A stretch of DNA of 52,350 nt from DATKZH01 sp964475955 (GCA_964475955.1 CAYYZY010000032.1:1-52350); one strand, 5' to 3'. Positions 26,623 through 35,793 are shown, numbered from the stretch's first letter. The notes: generated by a model not told the origin, from the sequence alone. Numbers and translations: made by a program.

Positions 26623-26917
26623 GCTTCGCCGCCTTGCCAGTGCCCTGCCCGGCCCATCGCGGGCGGGGGATATTAAGCAAAAGGGGGCGCGCCTTCAATA
26701 CGCAATGGCGGCAATTCCGATTTCTCCTGGCGACGCCCGAGGCCCGCGCAGGCGCCGCCGCCACTGGGGGGAGGCCCGATCCCATCTTGGCCGCCGACGA
26801 CTTTCACTGACCCGCTGGGCCTGCGCAAGCCGAAGAATCAAAAGTATCGGCACGGTCGCCACGGGGACGCGGCTTCGGTTGCCCCCGCCGCTCGACCACC
26901 CATCGTAGGGGGGAACC

Positions 26918-27877
26918 ATGGGAACGAAGCTCGATCGGGGTGCAGGCTCGCGGTACAAGCGGGGGACTCTCCGGCGTCTCGCTGGAATGCGAGGCGCCCT
27001 CGGGACGTTGGTCCTGCTCGTCCAACCGGCGGTCTTGCCGGCCGAGTCCTTTCCCAAACTCCATCGCGATCCCAACAAGGCCACCACTAGCCGAGCCGCC
27101 CGGCAAGAAGCCATCCAGGCGATACCGTTCGACCGGCTCGAACCGGCGGCCCGGGCGAAAGCCGGCTCGGTGCTCCAGAGCGTGAGCTTCTTCCGGCGGA
27201 TGCCGATCCGCGTGACCCAGTGTGATCCGGAGCTGTACCTCTTCCTGGTCCAGCACCCCGACGTGATCGTCAACATCTGGCACGTCCTCGAGGTGACCAA
27301 GGTGACGATGCAGGCGACCGGGCCCGGCGCCTTCCGGATGGCCGACCCGGCCGGCACGCAGGGGACCGTCGAATACCTCTACTCCGACCACGATACGCAC
27401 CTGATCTATACCGAGGGGGCCTACGACGGCCCGCTGTTCGCCCGCCCGGTGCGCGGACGGGCCCTCCTGCTGCTCAAAAGCGGCTACGTGCGCGAGCCCG
27501 ACGGCCGCTACTACGTGACCAGTCGGCTCGACGCCTTCATGCGCGTCGACCACCTCGGGGCGGAGATCCTGACCAAGACGTTCAAGCCGCTGGTCGGCAA
27601 GGTGGCCGACATCAACTTCACCTACACCGCCGACTTCCTCGGCAACCTCTCGCGCACCGCCGAAAAGAGCGACGAGTCGATGCAGCGCCTCGCCGGCAAG
27701 CTCACCGAGGTCGACCCGCAAGTCCGCCGGCGGTTCGCCCAGGTCGCCCAGCGCGTGGCCGAAAAGGCCCAGGCGCTCTCCCAGCACGACTTCGACCGCC
27801 CGCCCCGCGTCGCCCGACGCCCCACCACGGCCGACGCCAAACGGACCGGCCCCACGGAACCGGCCTCCCAACCGTAA
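26918..27877 (+). CDS. Conserved exported protein of unknown function
   Basis: Predicted 319 residues from ATG 26918, preceded by AGGGGGGAA. A signal-like segment (GALGTLVLLVQPAVLPAESF) is followed by a compact soluble domain of about 220 residues with YLFLVQHPDVIVNIWHVLEVTKVTMQATGPGAFRM, YLYSDHDTHLIYTEGAYDGPLF and VRGRALLLLKSGY. The C-terminal third is helical and charged, then Thr/Pro/Arg-rich. I do not recognise a named family and assign no function. It is divergent from the HEAT-like gene, with 295 bases between the two starts. Confidence 0.7.
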   Translation: MGTKLDRGAGSRYKRGTLRRLAGMRGALGTLVLLVQPAVLPAESFPKLHRDPNKATTSRAARQEAIQAIPFDRLEPAARAKAGSVLQSVSFFRRMPIRVTQCDPELYLFLVQHPDVIVNIWHVLEVTKVTMQATGPGAFRMADPAGTQGTVEYLYSDHDTHLIYTEGAYDGPLFARPVRGRALLLLKSGYVREPDGRYYVTSRLDAFMRVDHLGAEILTKTFKPLVGKVADINFTYTADFLGNLSRTAEKSDESMQRLAGKLTEVDPQVRRRFAQVAQRVAEKAQALSQHDFDRPPRVARRPTTADAKRTGPTEPASQP

Positions 27878-28186
27878 ATCGCCGCTTGGCGGCCCGCGCG
27901 CGTTGCCCCCGCCACCGGCAGGGCCACGCCGCTGCTTCGGCCGGCCCCCTTCTTCGGCGCTCTCTCCGCGCTGGCTGCGTCCCCGCGCCGCGCGGATCGC
28001 TTCGATCGGAATCGTTGAACCCGCTTTCGGCGAGCAGGTTCTTGGCGAAGTCGACGGCCAGCGTTTGGCCTTCCTCCCCGGCCACCCCGCCGCGGGCCAG
28101 GGCAAAGAAACGCCTCGCCCCCCGTAGCCCGCATTTCCTCCCCTCTACCACCTTCCCCACGTGCCGCAGAATGGAGGGATATTTTG
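27878..28186. other. Intergenic region, no gene seen
   Basis: About 440 bases separate the two neighbouring genes. Several antisense frames are open only because of GC content. Apart from the candidate promoter at 28187-28214 I see nothing convincing. Confidence 0.4.
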
Positions 28187-28214
28187 TTGACACCGGCCGC
28201 GATGTGGTCATATT
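28187..28214 (+). promoter_or_regulatory. Candidate promoter for the Tat-exported oxidoreductase
   Basis: Perfect TTGACA at 28187-28192 and CATATT at 28209-28214, spacing 16. It is embedded in an AT-richer patch 100 bases before ATG 28318. Confidence 0.45.
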
Positions 28215-28317
28215 GATGCCGTGGCCCCCCTGCGGCAATCGCGATATCGTGGCGACGCGCAACCAAGCAAGAGCGTGGGGCTTATGACTCGCCCCGCCAC
28301 CTGAGAGGAGAAATCCC

Positions 28318-29685
28318 ATGACCACGTTGGATCGACGCGAGTTCCTGCAACGTTCTCGGAAGGCCGGACTGGGCCTGGCGGCCGGGGTGACGGTTCTGGA
28401 AAGTGCGCGGTCGGTCCGCGGCGCGCCGGCCAACGAGAAGGTCGTGCTGGCCATCGTCGGCTGCAAGGGGCGCGGCTACACGCTCGCCCGAAACTTCGCC
28501 TCGCGCGACGACTGCGAGCTGGCCTACGTGGCCGACGTCGACAGCACGCTGTTCGCGTCGCGCGCGAAGGGGATCGCCGCCTGCCAGGGCGGGCGCGCGC
28601 CCGAGTGCGTGCAGGACTTCCGCCGCGTGCTCGACGACCCGGCGGTCGACGCGATCATCGTCGCCACGCCCACCCACTGGCACGCCCCGGCGACGGTCTG
28701 GGGCTGCCAGGCCGGCAAAGACGTCTACGTCGAGAAGCCGCTCTGCCACAACGCGTGGGAAGGCCAGCAGATGGTCAAGGCGGCCCGGAAGTACGACCGC
28801 GTGGTCCAGGTCGGCACGCAGAACCGCAGCGCCCCCTACAACATGGCCGCGCGGCAGTACATCGCCGACGGCAAGCTGGGAAAGATACACTACGTGCGCG
28901 TGCTCAACCAGAAGCACTGGGCCAACTTTCCCATGGCCGAAGACGGCCCCGTGCCCAAGGGCCTCGACTGGGACATGTGGAACGGCCCCGCGCCGGAGCA
29001 CGCCTACAACCACACGCTCCGCTACCACTGGCACCACCTGTGGCGCTACTGCATCGGCGACCTGGGCAACGACGGAGTCCACCAGTTCGACCAGGTCCGC
29101 ATGATCGTCGGCTTCGACGTCCCCAGGCAGGTCTACTGCACGGGCGGGCGCTTCAACACCGAGGGAGCGGCCGACACGCCCGACACGCAGATGGCCACCT
29201 TCACCTACGCAAACGACCTGGTCGTCACGCTGGAGCTGACGCTCTACACGCCCTACATGCTCAAAATCGACGGCGGCGTGCGCAACAGCGACATGTTCCC
29301 CTACTGGCCGCAGTGCGCCACGCGGATCGAAATCTACGGCGATCAGGGCGTGATGACCGTGGGCCGGATGGGCGGCGGCTGGCAGGTCCACGTGCGCACC
29401 AAGGACCGCAAGCCGGTCGTCAAGGACCAGATGTACGGGCGGTTCCCCGATCCCGACCACCAGGAGAACTTCATCCGGTGCGTGCGGAGCCGCGAGAAGC
29501 CGAACGCCGACGTCGACGTCGGCCACCGCAGCCACCTCACGCTCCACTACGCCACGATGAGCTACCGCACCGGCGGCCAAACGCTCAACATCGACCCGGT
29601 CACGCAGCACGTCAAGGACAACCCCCAGGCGATGAAGCTCTTCAAGCGCGAGTACCGCAAGCCGTGGGTGCTGGAGGAGGTTTGA
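28318..29685 (+). CDS. Tat-exported Gfo/Idh/MocA-family oxidoreductase
   Basis: Predicted 455 residues. Twin-arginine signal DRREFLQRSRKAGLGLAAG (5-23), Rossmann entry VVLAIVGCKGRGYTLA (42-57), the EKP motif at 139-141 (VYVEKPLCHNAWEGQQM), and the C-terminal domain with GDLGNDGVHQFDQVRMIVG. This secreted Gfo/Idh subgroup is abundant in planctomycetes; the cofactor is assumed to be NAD(P), bound before export by Tat. The substrate is unknown, presumably a sugar. GAGAGGAGAA precedes ATG 28318. It ends in a GAGTNGG heptamer array directly after the stop codon. Confidence 0.88.
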   Translation: MTTLDRREFLQRSRKAGLGLAAGVTVLESARSVRGAPANEKVVLAIVGCKGRGYTLARNFASRDDCELAYVADVDSTLFASRAKGIAACQGGRAPECVQDFRRVLDDPAVDAIIVATPTHWHAPATVWGCQAGKDVYVEKPLCHNAWEGQQMVKAARKYDRVVQVGTQNRSAPYNMAARQYIADGKLGKIHYVRVLNQKHWANFPMAEDGPVPKGLDWDMWNGPAPEHAYNHTLRYHWHHLWRYCIGDLGNDGVHQFDQVRMIVGFDVPRQVYCTGGRFNTEGAADTPDTQMATFTYANDLVVTLELTLYTPYMLKIDGGVRNSDMFPYWPQCATRIEIYGDQGVMTVGRMGGGWQVHVRTKDRKPVVKDQMYGRFPDPDHQENFIRCVRSREKPNADVDVGHRSHLTLHYATMSYRTGGQTLNIDPVTQHVKDNPQAMKLFKREYRKPWVLEEV

Positions 29686-29688
29686 GAG

Positions 29689-29723
29689 GAGTAGGGAGTC
29701 GGGAGAGGGGAGTGGCGAGTGGT
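29689..29723 (+). repeat. GAGTNGG heptamer array after the oxidoreductase stop
   Basis: Five heptamers GAGTAGG, GAGTCGG, GAGAGGG, GAGTGGC, GAGTGGT start three bases after the TGA at 29683-29685. Same unit and same position relative to a stop codon as the array at 17179-17213. Confidence 0.75.
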
Positions 29724-29743
29724 AAGCAAACGAGAAGCCCGGG

Positions 29744-31036
29744 TTACCCGGCTCGCTCCCGCGCGATCTCGGCGCGGCGCATCGGCATTGCGTCGATCGC
29801 CGCGAAGATCTCCGGCAGCTCAACCGAGGAGCGCCGCAGTTTCTCTCCACCGTCCTTGCCGACGAGCACGAAGGTCGACCGCTCGGGCCGGGGTGCGAAC
29901 CGCTCGCGCAGCGTCGAGGCGTCCTGCCCGCTGAGCCGCTCCCCGTGCGCGCGACTCTCGCCTTGTTCGAAGATCTCGACGAGCACGAGGTCGCGGTCCG
30001 ATACGCCGCGGTTCCGATCGCGCCAGGCTTCGCGGAAGCGTGAGAAAGTCGCGTCGTCGCGCGACGGCGCGAACGCCAGCACCACGCGGTTTTTCCACAG
30101 GTAGTCCCGGAGCTCGAACGGCGGGCGCTGGCCCCCCTCCGCGACGGACTCCATGGCAACGACCGGGATCTGGACTTCGTAGTACCGCCGGGCGGCCGGA
30201 ACGAACGGGCTGTTGTAGCCCATCACCCGTAGCTCGCACGCCCGTTCGTAACGCGCGGAGTTGGCCGCCAGCCATTCGGTCAGGCGCGACCGGGCGTTCC
30301 TCAGGCTCTCGCGCGTGCGCTGGCCCCGCAGGCCGAGACTGACCGCCGTCATGGGGGCGACGTCGTCGACGCGCACGGCGCCGTCGCTCCCCGCTTCGCC
30401 CCAGTCCGGCTCGCCGTAGAGGAACGCCATGGATCGCTCGGTCGGTGGGCCCGTCTCGCTCTCCCGGTAGTCCATTTGGACCGGGGCCGTCATGGCGATT
30501 TCCTCACGTTTGATGTGGCGGAAGAGGGGCCAAAAGGCCGCGCCGCCCGATTCGGTCCAGGCCATGCGGTAGGCCGGGTACTGCTTGACCTCGATTTCGC
30601 CGACCGGCGTGGGCCGTGGAAAGCCGCGCGGAAGGTCGGCCTCGATGATCGGCGTGAAGGCGAGGTCGGCGCCGACGCCCTGCATGGTCTCTCGCAGCGA
30701 ACCGAGGGAGGTTTCGGCCGACGCGGTGGCCTGAGATGCAGCACGCGTCGCTCGGGCCAACGCGGCGCTCGCCTGCGTGTCCGTCCCAAGAATCTCGATC
30801 GCCCTGCGGCAGGCCGCCAGGCACGCTTCGAGTCGGGCGGCGTCGGGCAGCCCTACGTCCTCGGACTCGGAGAGCCCGGCCTCGAGTACTTCAGCCGCCT
30901 GAAGCCTCCGCTGCTGCCGCTCGTCGGCCGGTCCCTCAGCCGGGTTCGACCGGGGCCAGGCCGCGGCGATGAACGAGATTCCGAAGGCAACAACCAACAA
31001 CGTGACGCCAAGCGTTACAAGTCCGATCGTCTTCAT
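29744..31036 (-). CDS. SOUL heme-binding domain fused to a DUF4174 domain
   Basis: Predicted 430 residues. N-terminal membrane anchor (IGLVTLGVTLLVVAFGISFIAAAW), a helical stretch (40-120), then a SOUL/HBP domain (about 145-293) with its hallmark segments EIEVKQYPAYRMAW, FWPLFRHIKREEIAMTAPVQM and VMGYNSPFVPAARRYYEVQIPV. A DUF4174-like domain follows (308-420: LRDYLWKNRVVLAFAPSRDD, DLVLVEIFEQGES, TFVLVGKDGGEKLR), which resembles a thioredoxin fold without a CxxC. SOUL proteins bind heme or related tetrapyrroles. The fusion in one membrane-anchored chain is unusual. AGGAG precedes ATG 31036. Roles are inferred. Confidence 0.82.
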   Translation of the reverse strand: MKTIGLVTLGVTLLVVAFGISFIAAAWPRSNPAEGPADERQQRRLQAAEVLEAGLSESEDVGLPDAARLEACLAACRRAIEILGTDTQASAALARATRAASQATASAETSLGSLRETMQGVGADLAFTPIIEADLPRGFPRPTPVGEIEVKQYPAYRMAWTESGGAAFWPLFRHIKREEIAMTAPVQMDYRESETGPPTERSMAFLYGEPDWGEAGSDGAVRVDDVAPMTAVSLGLRGQRTRESLRNARSRLTEWLAANSARYERACELRVMGYNSPFVPAARRYYEVQIPVVAMESVAEGGQRPPFELRDYLWKNRVVLAFAPSRDDATFSRFREAWRDRNRGVSDRDLVLVEIFEQGESRAHGERLSGQDASTLRERFAPRPERSTFVLVGKDGGEKLRRSSVELPEIFAAIDAMPMRRAEIARERAG

Positions 31037-31237
31037 CGCTGGCTCCTATACTCTTGTTTCTTCCTGCGGTTCGCTTTCCCGGTGCAGTGCGACTCCGCCG
31101 GCGGGCCCTCCACTTGGGCCTCGCAGTACATTTCGCCGCGCACCAGCGTGCGGATTCACGCCAACGGGGGGGTGGCCTCTTGGCCGGCGGCAGCTCTCAA
31201 CCGGCTGAGGCCGAGTCATGAGTAGGGTAAATGAGAC

Positions 31238-32209
31238 TCAGTCGCGAGGAGGGTGGCTGGGGTCGAGGAACGAGCGACGAGCCCCCACCAGCTCGCGCGA
31301 ACGCGCTCCGCTGCGTAGCTTGATTCCCCGATCGCGAGCGCGTTCGGCGAGCCACCGGCCGGCGCGCTCGTTGAGCTGCCGGGGCAGCAGCCAGCCGTGC
31401 CCCTTGAGCAGCGTGACGTCGACCCCGCGGCGCTCAAGCGCGGCCGCCGTCTCCAGCCCGAGGATGCCCCCGCCGATGCAAACGCACCGCGCGCCCGACC
31501 GAGCGGCGTCGAGAATTCGATCGGCGTCGGCCACGGTGCGCATCGCGGTCACGCCCTCGCGCGCGGCGCCCTCGATCGGGGGCACAAACGCGTGGGCTCC
31601 GGCGGCCAGCAGCAACCGGTCGAACGGAAGGCGCCGGCCGTCGCGAAGCGCGACCGACTGCTCCGACAGGATCAGTTGCGAAACCTCCGCGCCGCGGAGC
31701 AACTCCACCCCGTTCCGCTCGTACCAGTCTTCCGCGTGGATCGGCAGGTCGTCGGCCTCGATCTCGCCGGCCAGGTAGTGCGTGAGGTTCAGCCGGTAGT
31801 AGGGAAGCTCGGGCTCCCTGGAAACGAGCGTGATTCGAGCGGAGGCCGAGGCCGCGCGAATCGACTCCACGGCCACCAGCCCGGCGATGCCCGCCCCCAC
31901 GACCACGTGGTGCAAACCCTTCGCCGCTCCGGCCGCCGGGGCGGAAGCGGGGGCGAGCCGCTCGAAGCGGTCGGCCGGCGCGCCGCATACGGGGCAGACC
32001 TCGGGCGGGGCCGGGCCCTCGTGAACGTACTCGCAAACAAGGCAGCGCCAACGATCGGCCGCCTCGCGGCGGGGCGCCTTCGGCTCGTCGAAGTGCGGCT
32101 CGAACTCCTCGCGCGACACGCCGCACACCGGGCAGACTTCCGGCGGCTTCGGCCCGCGGTGAACGTAGCCGCACACCCGGCACCGCCATCCATCGCTCTC
32201 GCTCGCCAT
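31238..32209 (-). CDS. Double rubredoxin-like plus FAD oxidoreductase, C-terminally truncated
   Basis: Predicted 323 residues from ATG 32209 with AGGAG 7 bases before it. Two rubredoxin-like zinc/iron sites open the protein: CRVCGYVH...CPVCG (10-29) and CLVCEYVH...CPVCG (56-75). An FAD oxidoreductase follows: GAGIAGLVAVESIR (105-118), LLLAAGAH (199-206), and the NAD(P)-binding CIGGGILGLETAAALERRG (244-262). Intact relatives continue at least 100 residues past IKLRSGARSREIVG, including the second FAD motif with GD. Here the chain ends in LVGARRSFLDPSHPPRD, encoded by a dispersed repeat. Probably inactive or altered; pseudogene status is likely. Confidence 0.8.
   Translation of the reverse strand: MASESDGWRCRVCGYVHRGPKPPEVCPVCGVSREEFEPHFDEPKAPRREAADRWRCLVCEYVHEGPAPPEVCPVCGAPADRFERLAPASAPAAGAAKGLHHVVVGAGIAGLVAVESIRAASASARITLVSREPELPYYRLNLTHYLAGEIEADDLPIHAEDWYERNGVELLRGAEVSQLILSEQSVALRDGRRLPFDRLLLAAGAHAFVPPIEGAAREGVTAMRTVADADRILDAARSGARCVCIGGGILGLETAAALERRGVDVTLLKGHGWLLPRQLNERAGRWLAERARDRGIKLRSGARSRELVGARRSFLDPSHPPRD
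31241..31290. repeat. Palindromic repeat forming the 3' end of the truncated oxidoreductase
   Basis: GGGTGGCTGGGGTCGAGGAA then CGAGCGACGAGCCCCCACCAGC. It shares its core with the element at 25103-25147. The coding sequence of the oxidoreductase runs into it and stops at 31238. Confidence 0.7.
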
Positions 32210-32310
32210 CGCCGGCTCCTGGGGTCTGGATCGCGGGGGGAAGTGATTCGCCCCGGGTTGCGCGTCGTCCGATCGGCCCGGCGGTCCGGCGACCCAACCG
32301 GTCGGCATTC

Positions 32311-32350
32311 CCTAAAGCCTATGTAAGCGAATCGCGCACGGTCATTTGGC
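32311..32350. repeat. Copy 1 of a 40-bp dispersed repeat
   Basis: By direct comparison 34 of 40 bases match 44091-44130; the best-conserved core is TGTAAGCGAAYCGCGCACGG. It lies between the rubredoxin gene start and the ceramidase-like stop. Confidence 0.7.
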
Positions 32351-32360
32351 CGCCTGCCGC

Positions 32361-33839
32361 TCACGCCGTTTCGCCCACCTCCCCCAACAACTCCACCACC
32401 GCCTTCCGGATCTTCGGCTCGGCTTCGATCTCCAGGCAACTGCTGCGGGCGGGCCAGGTTTCGTAGCCGCCCCAGGCGTGCTGCTGGGGCGTGGGGAGGT
32501 AGCCGTGGTAGGCGTTGGCGATCTCGACGACGAACGTCGGGTCCAACGGGCTCGACTCCTTGATCGCCAGGCCCGTCTCCGCGAATACCTCGCACGGGAT
32601 CGCCGCGATGCCCAGCTCGCCGATGCGAAGCGCCTGGAGTGGCATGGAGATCGTGGCCGGGTACTCGGCCAGGTAGAGCGCCTCGCGGGCGTAGATCTCG
32701 GGCCGGGAGAACCGCTTCTTGCCCTCGGCCTTCGACCACACCTTGCGCGCCCAGGCGAGCCGCTCCTCGTCGGGCCGGCGAATGCCCAGTTCCAACTCGG
32801 TCTGGCGCATGGCGAGCGAAACGCGGTCGCGGTATTCCATGGATTCGATCACGCGGAGCGCCTCGGCGGCCACCATGTGGCCGACCTCCTCCATCCATTG
32901 GTACGGCGCCTTCCTGGGGGTCGGCTTGCGGAAGCTGAAGCCGTTGGAGATATCGCCGCTCGTGCCGTTGGTGAGGATGCCCACGAAGGGCGGGGCGACG
33001 TCGCCGGCCGAGAGCAGCTTGCCGATACGCCGGGCGAACACCCCGAAGTAGTCGGCGCTCACCTCGCGGAACTTGAACCCGCCGCAGTAGTGGATGCCGA
33101 AATTGGCCAGAACGGCCAGCGGGCGCCCGTCGGCGTGCTGCACCGAAACGACCGAGACCGCCGGGTCGACGGGCCCGGCCGGCTTGACGAGGTCCGGGCT
33201 GCCGCGCCGGGGGTTCATCTTGACCTTTTCGCCCTTCTCGTCGAACGGGTTGGGCGGGATCGTGCCCGGCTTCATGAACCAGCGGCGGTTGTGTACCAGC
33301 TCGGGCTTTTGGCCCACGCCCCAGCCGATGCGGGCCGGGGCCAGGTTGTCGACCGCCCGGGCGACCGCGTCGGCCATGCCCTGGGCCAACAGTTCGAGGT
33401 ACTCGACGTCGAGCGGCCCCTGGCCGATGCCGATCGCCCGGACCGCACTGTGGCTGTGCGTGCCGGCCAGCAGCACGCGGTCGGGGGCCAGGCCGGTCTT
33501 CTCGCGGATGAGCTGCTTGGCCCGGTCGAACACCTCGCGGTTGGCCATCGTGCAGTCGGCCGTGCCGATGGCCAGGCGCTCGGAGCCGTCGTCGAGCATC
33601 AGCGCCCGGGCGTTGAGCGGGTCGTGCACGGCGACGGCCGGCCCGATCTGCATGATGGTCCCGTCGAGCACGACGCCCTGCTTGGGCGTGACGTCGCAGG
33701 TGGCCGCCCCGGCGCGAAGCCGCTTGGTCGTCTCCGCCGCCCCGGCCAATCCCTTCTGGGCGAGCGTCGTTCCGGCGGCACACGCGGCGGCGGTTGCCAG
33801 GAAGTCGCGGCGGCTGACGGTCGTGCTGTTGGGTCGCAT
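32361..33839 (-). CDS. Tat-exported neutral/alkaline ceramidase-like protein
   Basis: Predicted 492 residues. Tat-type signal SRRDFLATAAACAAGTTLA (9-27), then features of the N-terminal domain of neutral ceramidases: RAGAATCDVTPKQGVVLDG, LMLDDGSERLAIGTADCTM, VLLAGTHSHSAV (putative zinc-binding HxH), LANFGIHYCGG and VGILTNGTSGDISNG (nucleophile-serine context). Family enzymes hydrolyse the amide bond of ceramide; many planctomycete paralogues have unknown substrates and lack the C-terminal domain, as here. It is transcribed away from the glycosyl hydrolase at 34137. Confidence 0.78.
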   Translation of the reverse strand: MRPNSTTVSRRDFLATAAACAAGTTLAQKGLAGAAETTKRLRAGAATCDVTPKQGVVLDGTIMQIGPAVAVHDPLNARALMLDDGSERLAIGTADCTMANREVFDRAKQLIREKTGLAPDRVLLAGTHSHSAVRAIGIGQGPLDVEYLELLAQGMADAVARAVDNLAPARIGWGVGQKPELVHNRRWFMKPGTIPPNPFDEKGEKVKMNPRRGSPDLVKPAGPVDPAVSVVSVQHADGRPLAVLANFGIHYCGGFKFREVSADYFGVFARRIGKLLSAGDVAPPFVGILTNGTSGDISNGFSFRKPTPRKAPYQWMEEVGHMVAAEALRVIESMEYRDRVSLAMRQTELELGIRRPDEERLAWARKVWSKAEGKKRFSRPEIYAREALYLAEYPATISMPLQALRIGELGIAAIPCEVFAETGLAIKESSPLDPTFVVEIANAYHGYLPTPQQHAWGGYETWPARSSCLEIEAEPKIRKAVVELLGEVGETA

Positions 33840-33884
33840 GGGAAGACCTCGTGGGTGCATTTGGGGGTGTTTCGCGCGGCTTCG

Positions 33885-33943
33885 CGTGGGGCACGTTTCC
33901 AACGTGCCGAGAAGCCAAAGGCACGATGGAAACGTGCCCCACG
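33885..33943. repeat. Palindromic repeat with 16-bp arms
   Basis: CGTGGGGCACGTTTCC (33885-33900) is exactly complementary to GGAAACGTGCCCCACG (33928-33943), with inner arms AACGTGCC/GGCACG. A degenerate second copy lies at about 37431-37476. It sits in the divergent gap between two exported enzymes. Confidence 0.85.
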
Positions 33944-34136
33944 TGTGTCCGCATGACTTGCCTGAAGCTTCCCCCAGAATAACGTGTGGCGCGAGGCCGG
34001 TCGAGGCACGAAAAAAGGGGACGGGGCTCCTTTTGCAGAGGCGACCGGCGACTTGCCGTCGGCCGCGCGAGTGCCTATCGTGGGCGGTGTGCATTCCAGG
34101 CTCTTGCTTCCAGGCTCGCAATCGGGAGAGGAAACC

Positions 34137-35771
34137 ATGATCGGATCGCGCCGTGGTGCGGGGATGATCGCTTGGGTGGCGTTCGGCGTGTTGGCCGCGT
34201 TCGCTGCGGCGGTGCCGGGGGCGGAACCGCCGCAGCGCCCCAAGGCGCCTTTTCGGGTGCTCTTCAGCAACGATTTCACCAACATGCAGTCGTGCACCAG
34301 CCCCTACCACGAGCGCCGCGAGCGGTGGCGCCCGGAGATGATCGAGGAAACGGTCGACGAGGCGGCCGCGGTCGACGTCCACATGCTCCAGCCGTGCACC
34401 ACCTGGGTGCCCTGGTGGCCCAGCGAGATCTACCCCATGGCCGAGCATCACCGCTGGTGGAACGAGTTCTTCGGGATCGACCCGGCCACCGACGGCACCC
34501 GGATCGTCCACCCCGTGCACCGGTACCTCCTCGACGGCGGCGACCCCTTCGCCGTGTTCCTGGCGGCCTGCCGCAAGCGGGGCCGGAAGGCGTTCATCTC
34601 CGTGCGGCTGAACGACGGGCACCACCTCGAGCACGTCGCCGTGCCCGGGAATACATATGGCATTCACACCATCTCGAAGTTCTACGCCGAGCACCCCGAG
34701 TACCGCATCGGCCCCAAGCTGGGCGACTGGAACCAGCACGTGCACAACTGGGCGATCCCCGAAGCCCGCGGGCACAAGCTCGCCCTGATCCGGGAGCTGT
34801 GCGAGATGTACGACGTCGACGGCCTGGAGCTCGATTTCATGCGCCACACGAGCTACTTCCGGCTCGACGAAACCACGTCGTCCCAGCGCCGCCAGATCAT
34901 CACCCGGTTCGTGGCCGAAGTGCGCGAGGCGCTCGACGCAAACGCCCCCAAGGGCAAACGCCCCTGGCTCTGCGCCCGGGTGCCCTGCCTGCTCTCCTGG
35001 CACGACCGCCTGGGGATCGACCTGCCGGCGCTCTACGCCGCCGGGCTCGACATGGTCAACCTTTCGCCCCACTACTTTACCCAGCAGTACCACGACCTGG
35101 CCGAGATCCGCAAGCGGGTGCCCCAGGCGGCCCTCTACCTGGAGATGTGCCACTGCACGATGACCGGCCACGCGATGGGGCCGGGCCGGGGCGACATCCG
35201 CCAGTTCACCCGCACCACCGACCAGCAGTTCTACACCACCGCCCACGTCGCCTACCGCCGCGGGGCCGACGGCGTCAGCCTGTTCAACTTCGTCTACTAT
35301 CGCGAGCACGGCCACCCGGGCCGGGCGCCGTTCAACGAGCCGCCGTTCCACGTGCTCGGGCACCTCGACGATCCCGAGTGGCTCGCCCGGCAGCCGCAGT
35401 GGTACGTGCTGGCCAAGGCGTGGAACATCCTGCTGGCCAAGCGATTCACCGACGGCCAGACGCACGAGCTGGCCCTCGACATGGCCCCCACCGAGCACCA
35501 GAAGCGCGACGGCAGCCTGCGCCTCAGAACGGCCGGCGATTCGAGCGCCTGCCGGTGGACCGTTGCGCTCAACGAGACCGCGCTCGAGCCGACCGCGTTC
35601 GTGCGCAAGCCGATCGACCACCCCTACGAGGCCGGGCTGGGCGAGCCCAGCCAGTACGCCTGCTTCGCCTGCCCCCGCGCGGCCGTGCGCGACGGCGTGA
35701 ACCGGATCGCCGTCACCTGCCACGAAGGCGGCCCGGCCACCCTGGAATACCTCGACCTCGTGTTGCCGTAG
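34137..35771 (+). CDS. Exported glycosyl hydrolase-like protein (GHL10/family-10-like)
   Basis: Predicted 544 residues from ATG 34137, with GAGAGGA upstream. Signal peptide AWVAFGVLAAFAAAVPGAE. The catalytic-barrel-like part has VHMLQPCTTWVPWWPSEIYP, PFAVFLAACRKRGRKAFISVRLND, and the motif LCEMYDVDGLELDFMRH, typical of putative glycosyl hydrolases where the chain crosses the barrel with acidic residues. A later segment reads YRRGADGVSLFNFVYYR, and the C-terminal 120 residues look like a beta-sandwich. Substrate unknown; polysaccharide breakdown is the likely role. Confidence 0.7.
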   Translation: MIGSRRGAGMIAWVAFGVLAAFAAAVPGAEPPQRPKAPFRVLFSNDFTNMQSCTSPYHERRERWRPEMIEETVDEAAAVDVHMLQPCTTWVPWWPSEIYPMAEHHRWWNEFFGIDPATDGTRIVHPVHRYLLDGGDPFAVFLAACRKRGRKAFISVRLNDGHHLEHVAVPGNTYGIHTISKFYAEHPEYRIGPKLGDWNQHVHNWAIPEARGHKLALIRELCEMYDVDGLELDFMRHTSYFRLDETTSSQRRQIITRFVAEVREALDANAPKGKRPWLCARVPCLLSWHDRLGIDLPALYAAGLDMVNLSPHYFTQQYHDLAEIRKRVPQAALYLEMCHCTMTGHAMGPGRGDIRQFTRTTDQQFYTTAHVAYRRGADGVSLFNFVYYREHGHPGRAPFNEPPFHVLGHLDDPEWLARQPQWYVLAKAWNILLAKRFTDGQTHELALDMAPTEHQKRDGSLRLRTAGDSSACRWTVALNETALEPTAFVRKPIDHPYEAGLGEPSQYACFACPRAAVRDGVNRIAVTCHEGGPATLEYLDLVLP

Positions 35772-35780
35772 GCGTAGCTC

Positions 35781-35792
35781 AAAGCCGGCTTT
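35781..35792. terminator. Perfect 12-bp palindrome between convergent genes
   Basis: AAAGCCGGCTTT fills most of the 22-base gap between the convergent stops at 35771 and 35794. It could act as a weak bidirectional terminator, but the stem would be short. Confidence 0.25.
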
Positions 35793-35793
35793 C

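Noticed and set aside
27886..28287. 133-codon plus-strand ORF in the gap before the Tat oxidoreductase
   Set aside because: Arg/Pro-rich composition, no ribosome binding site, and it crosses the candidate promoter.
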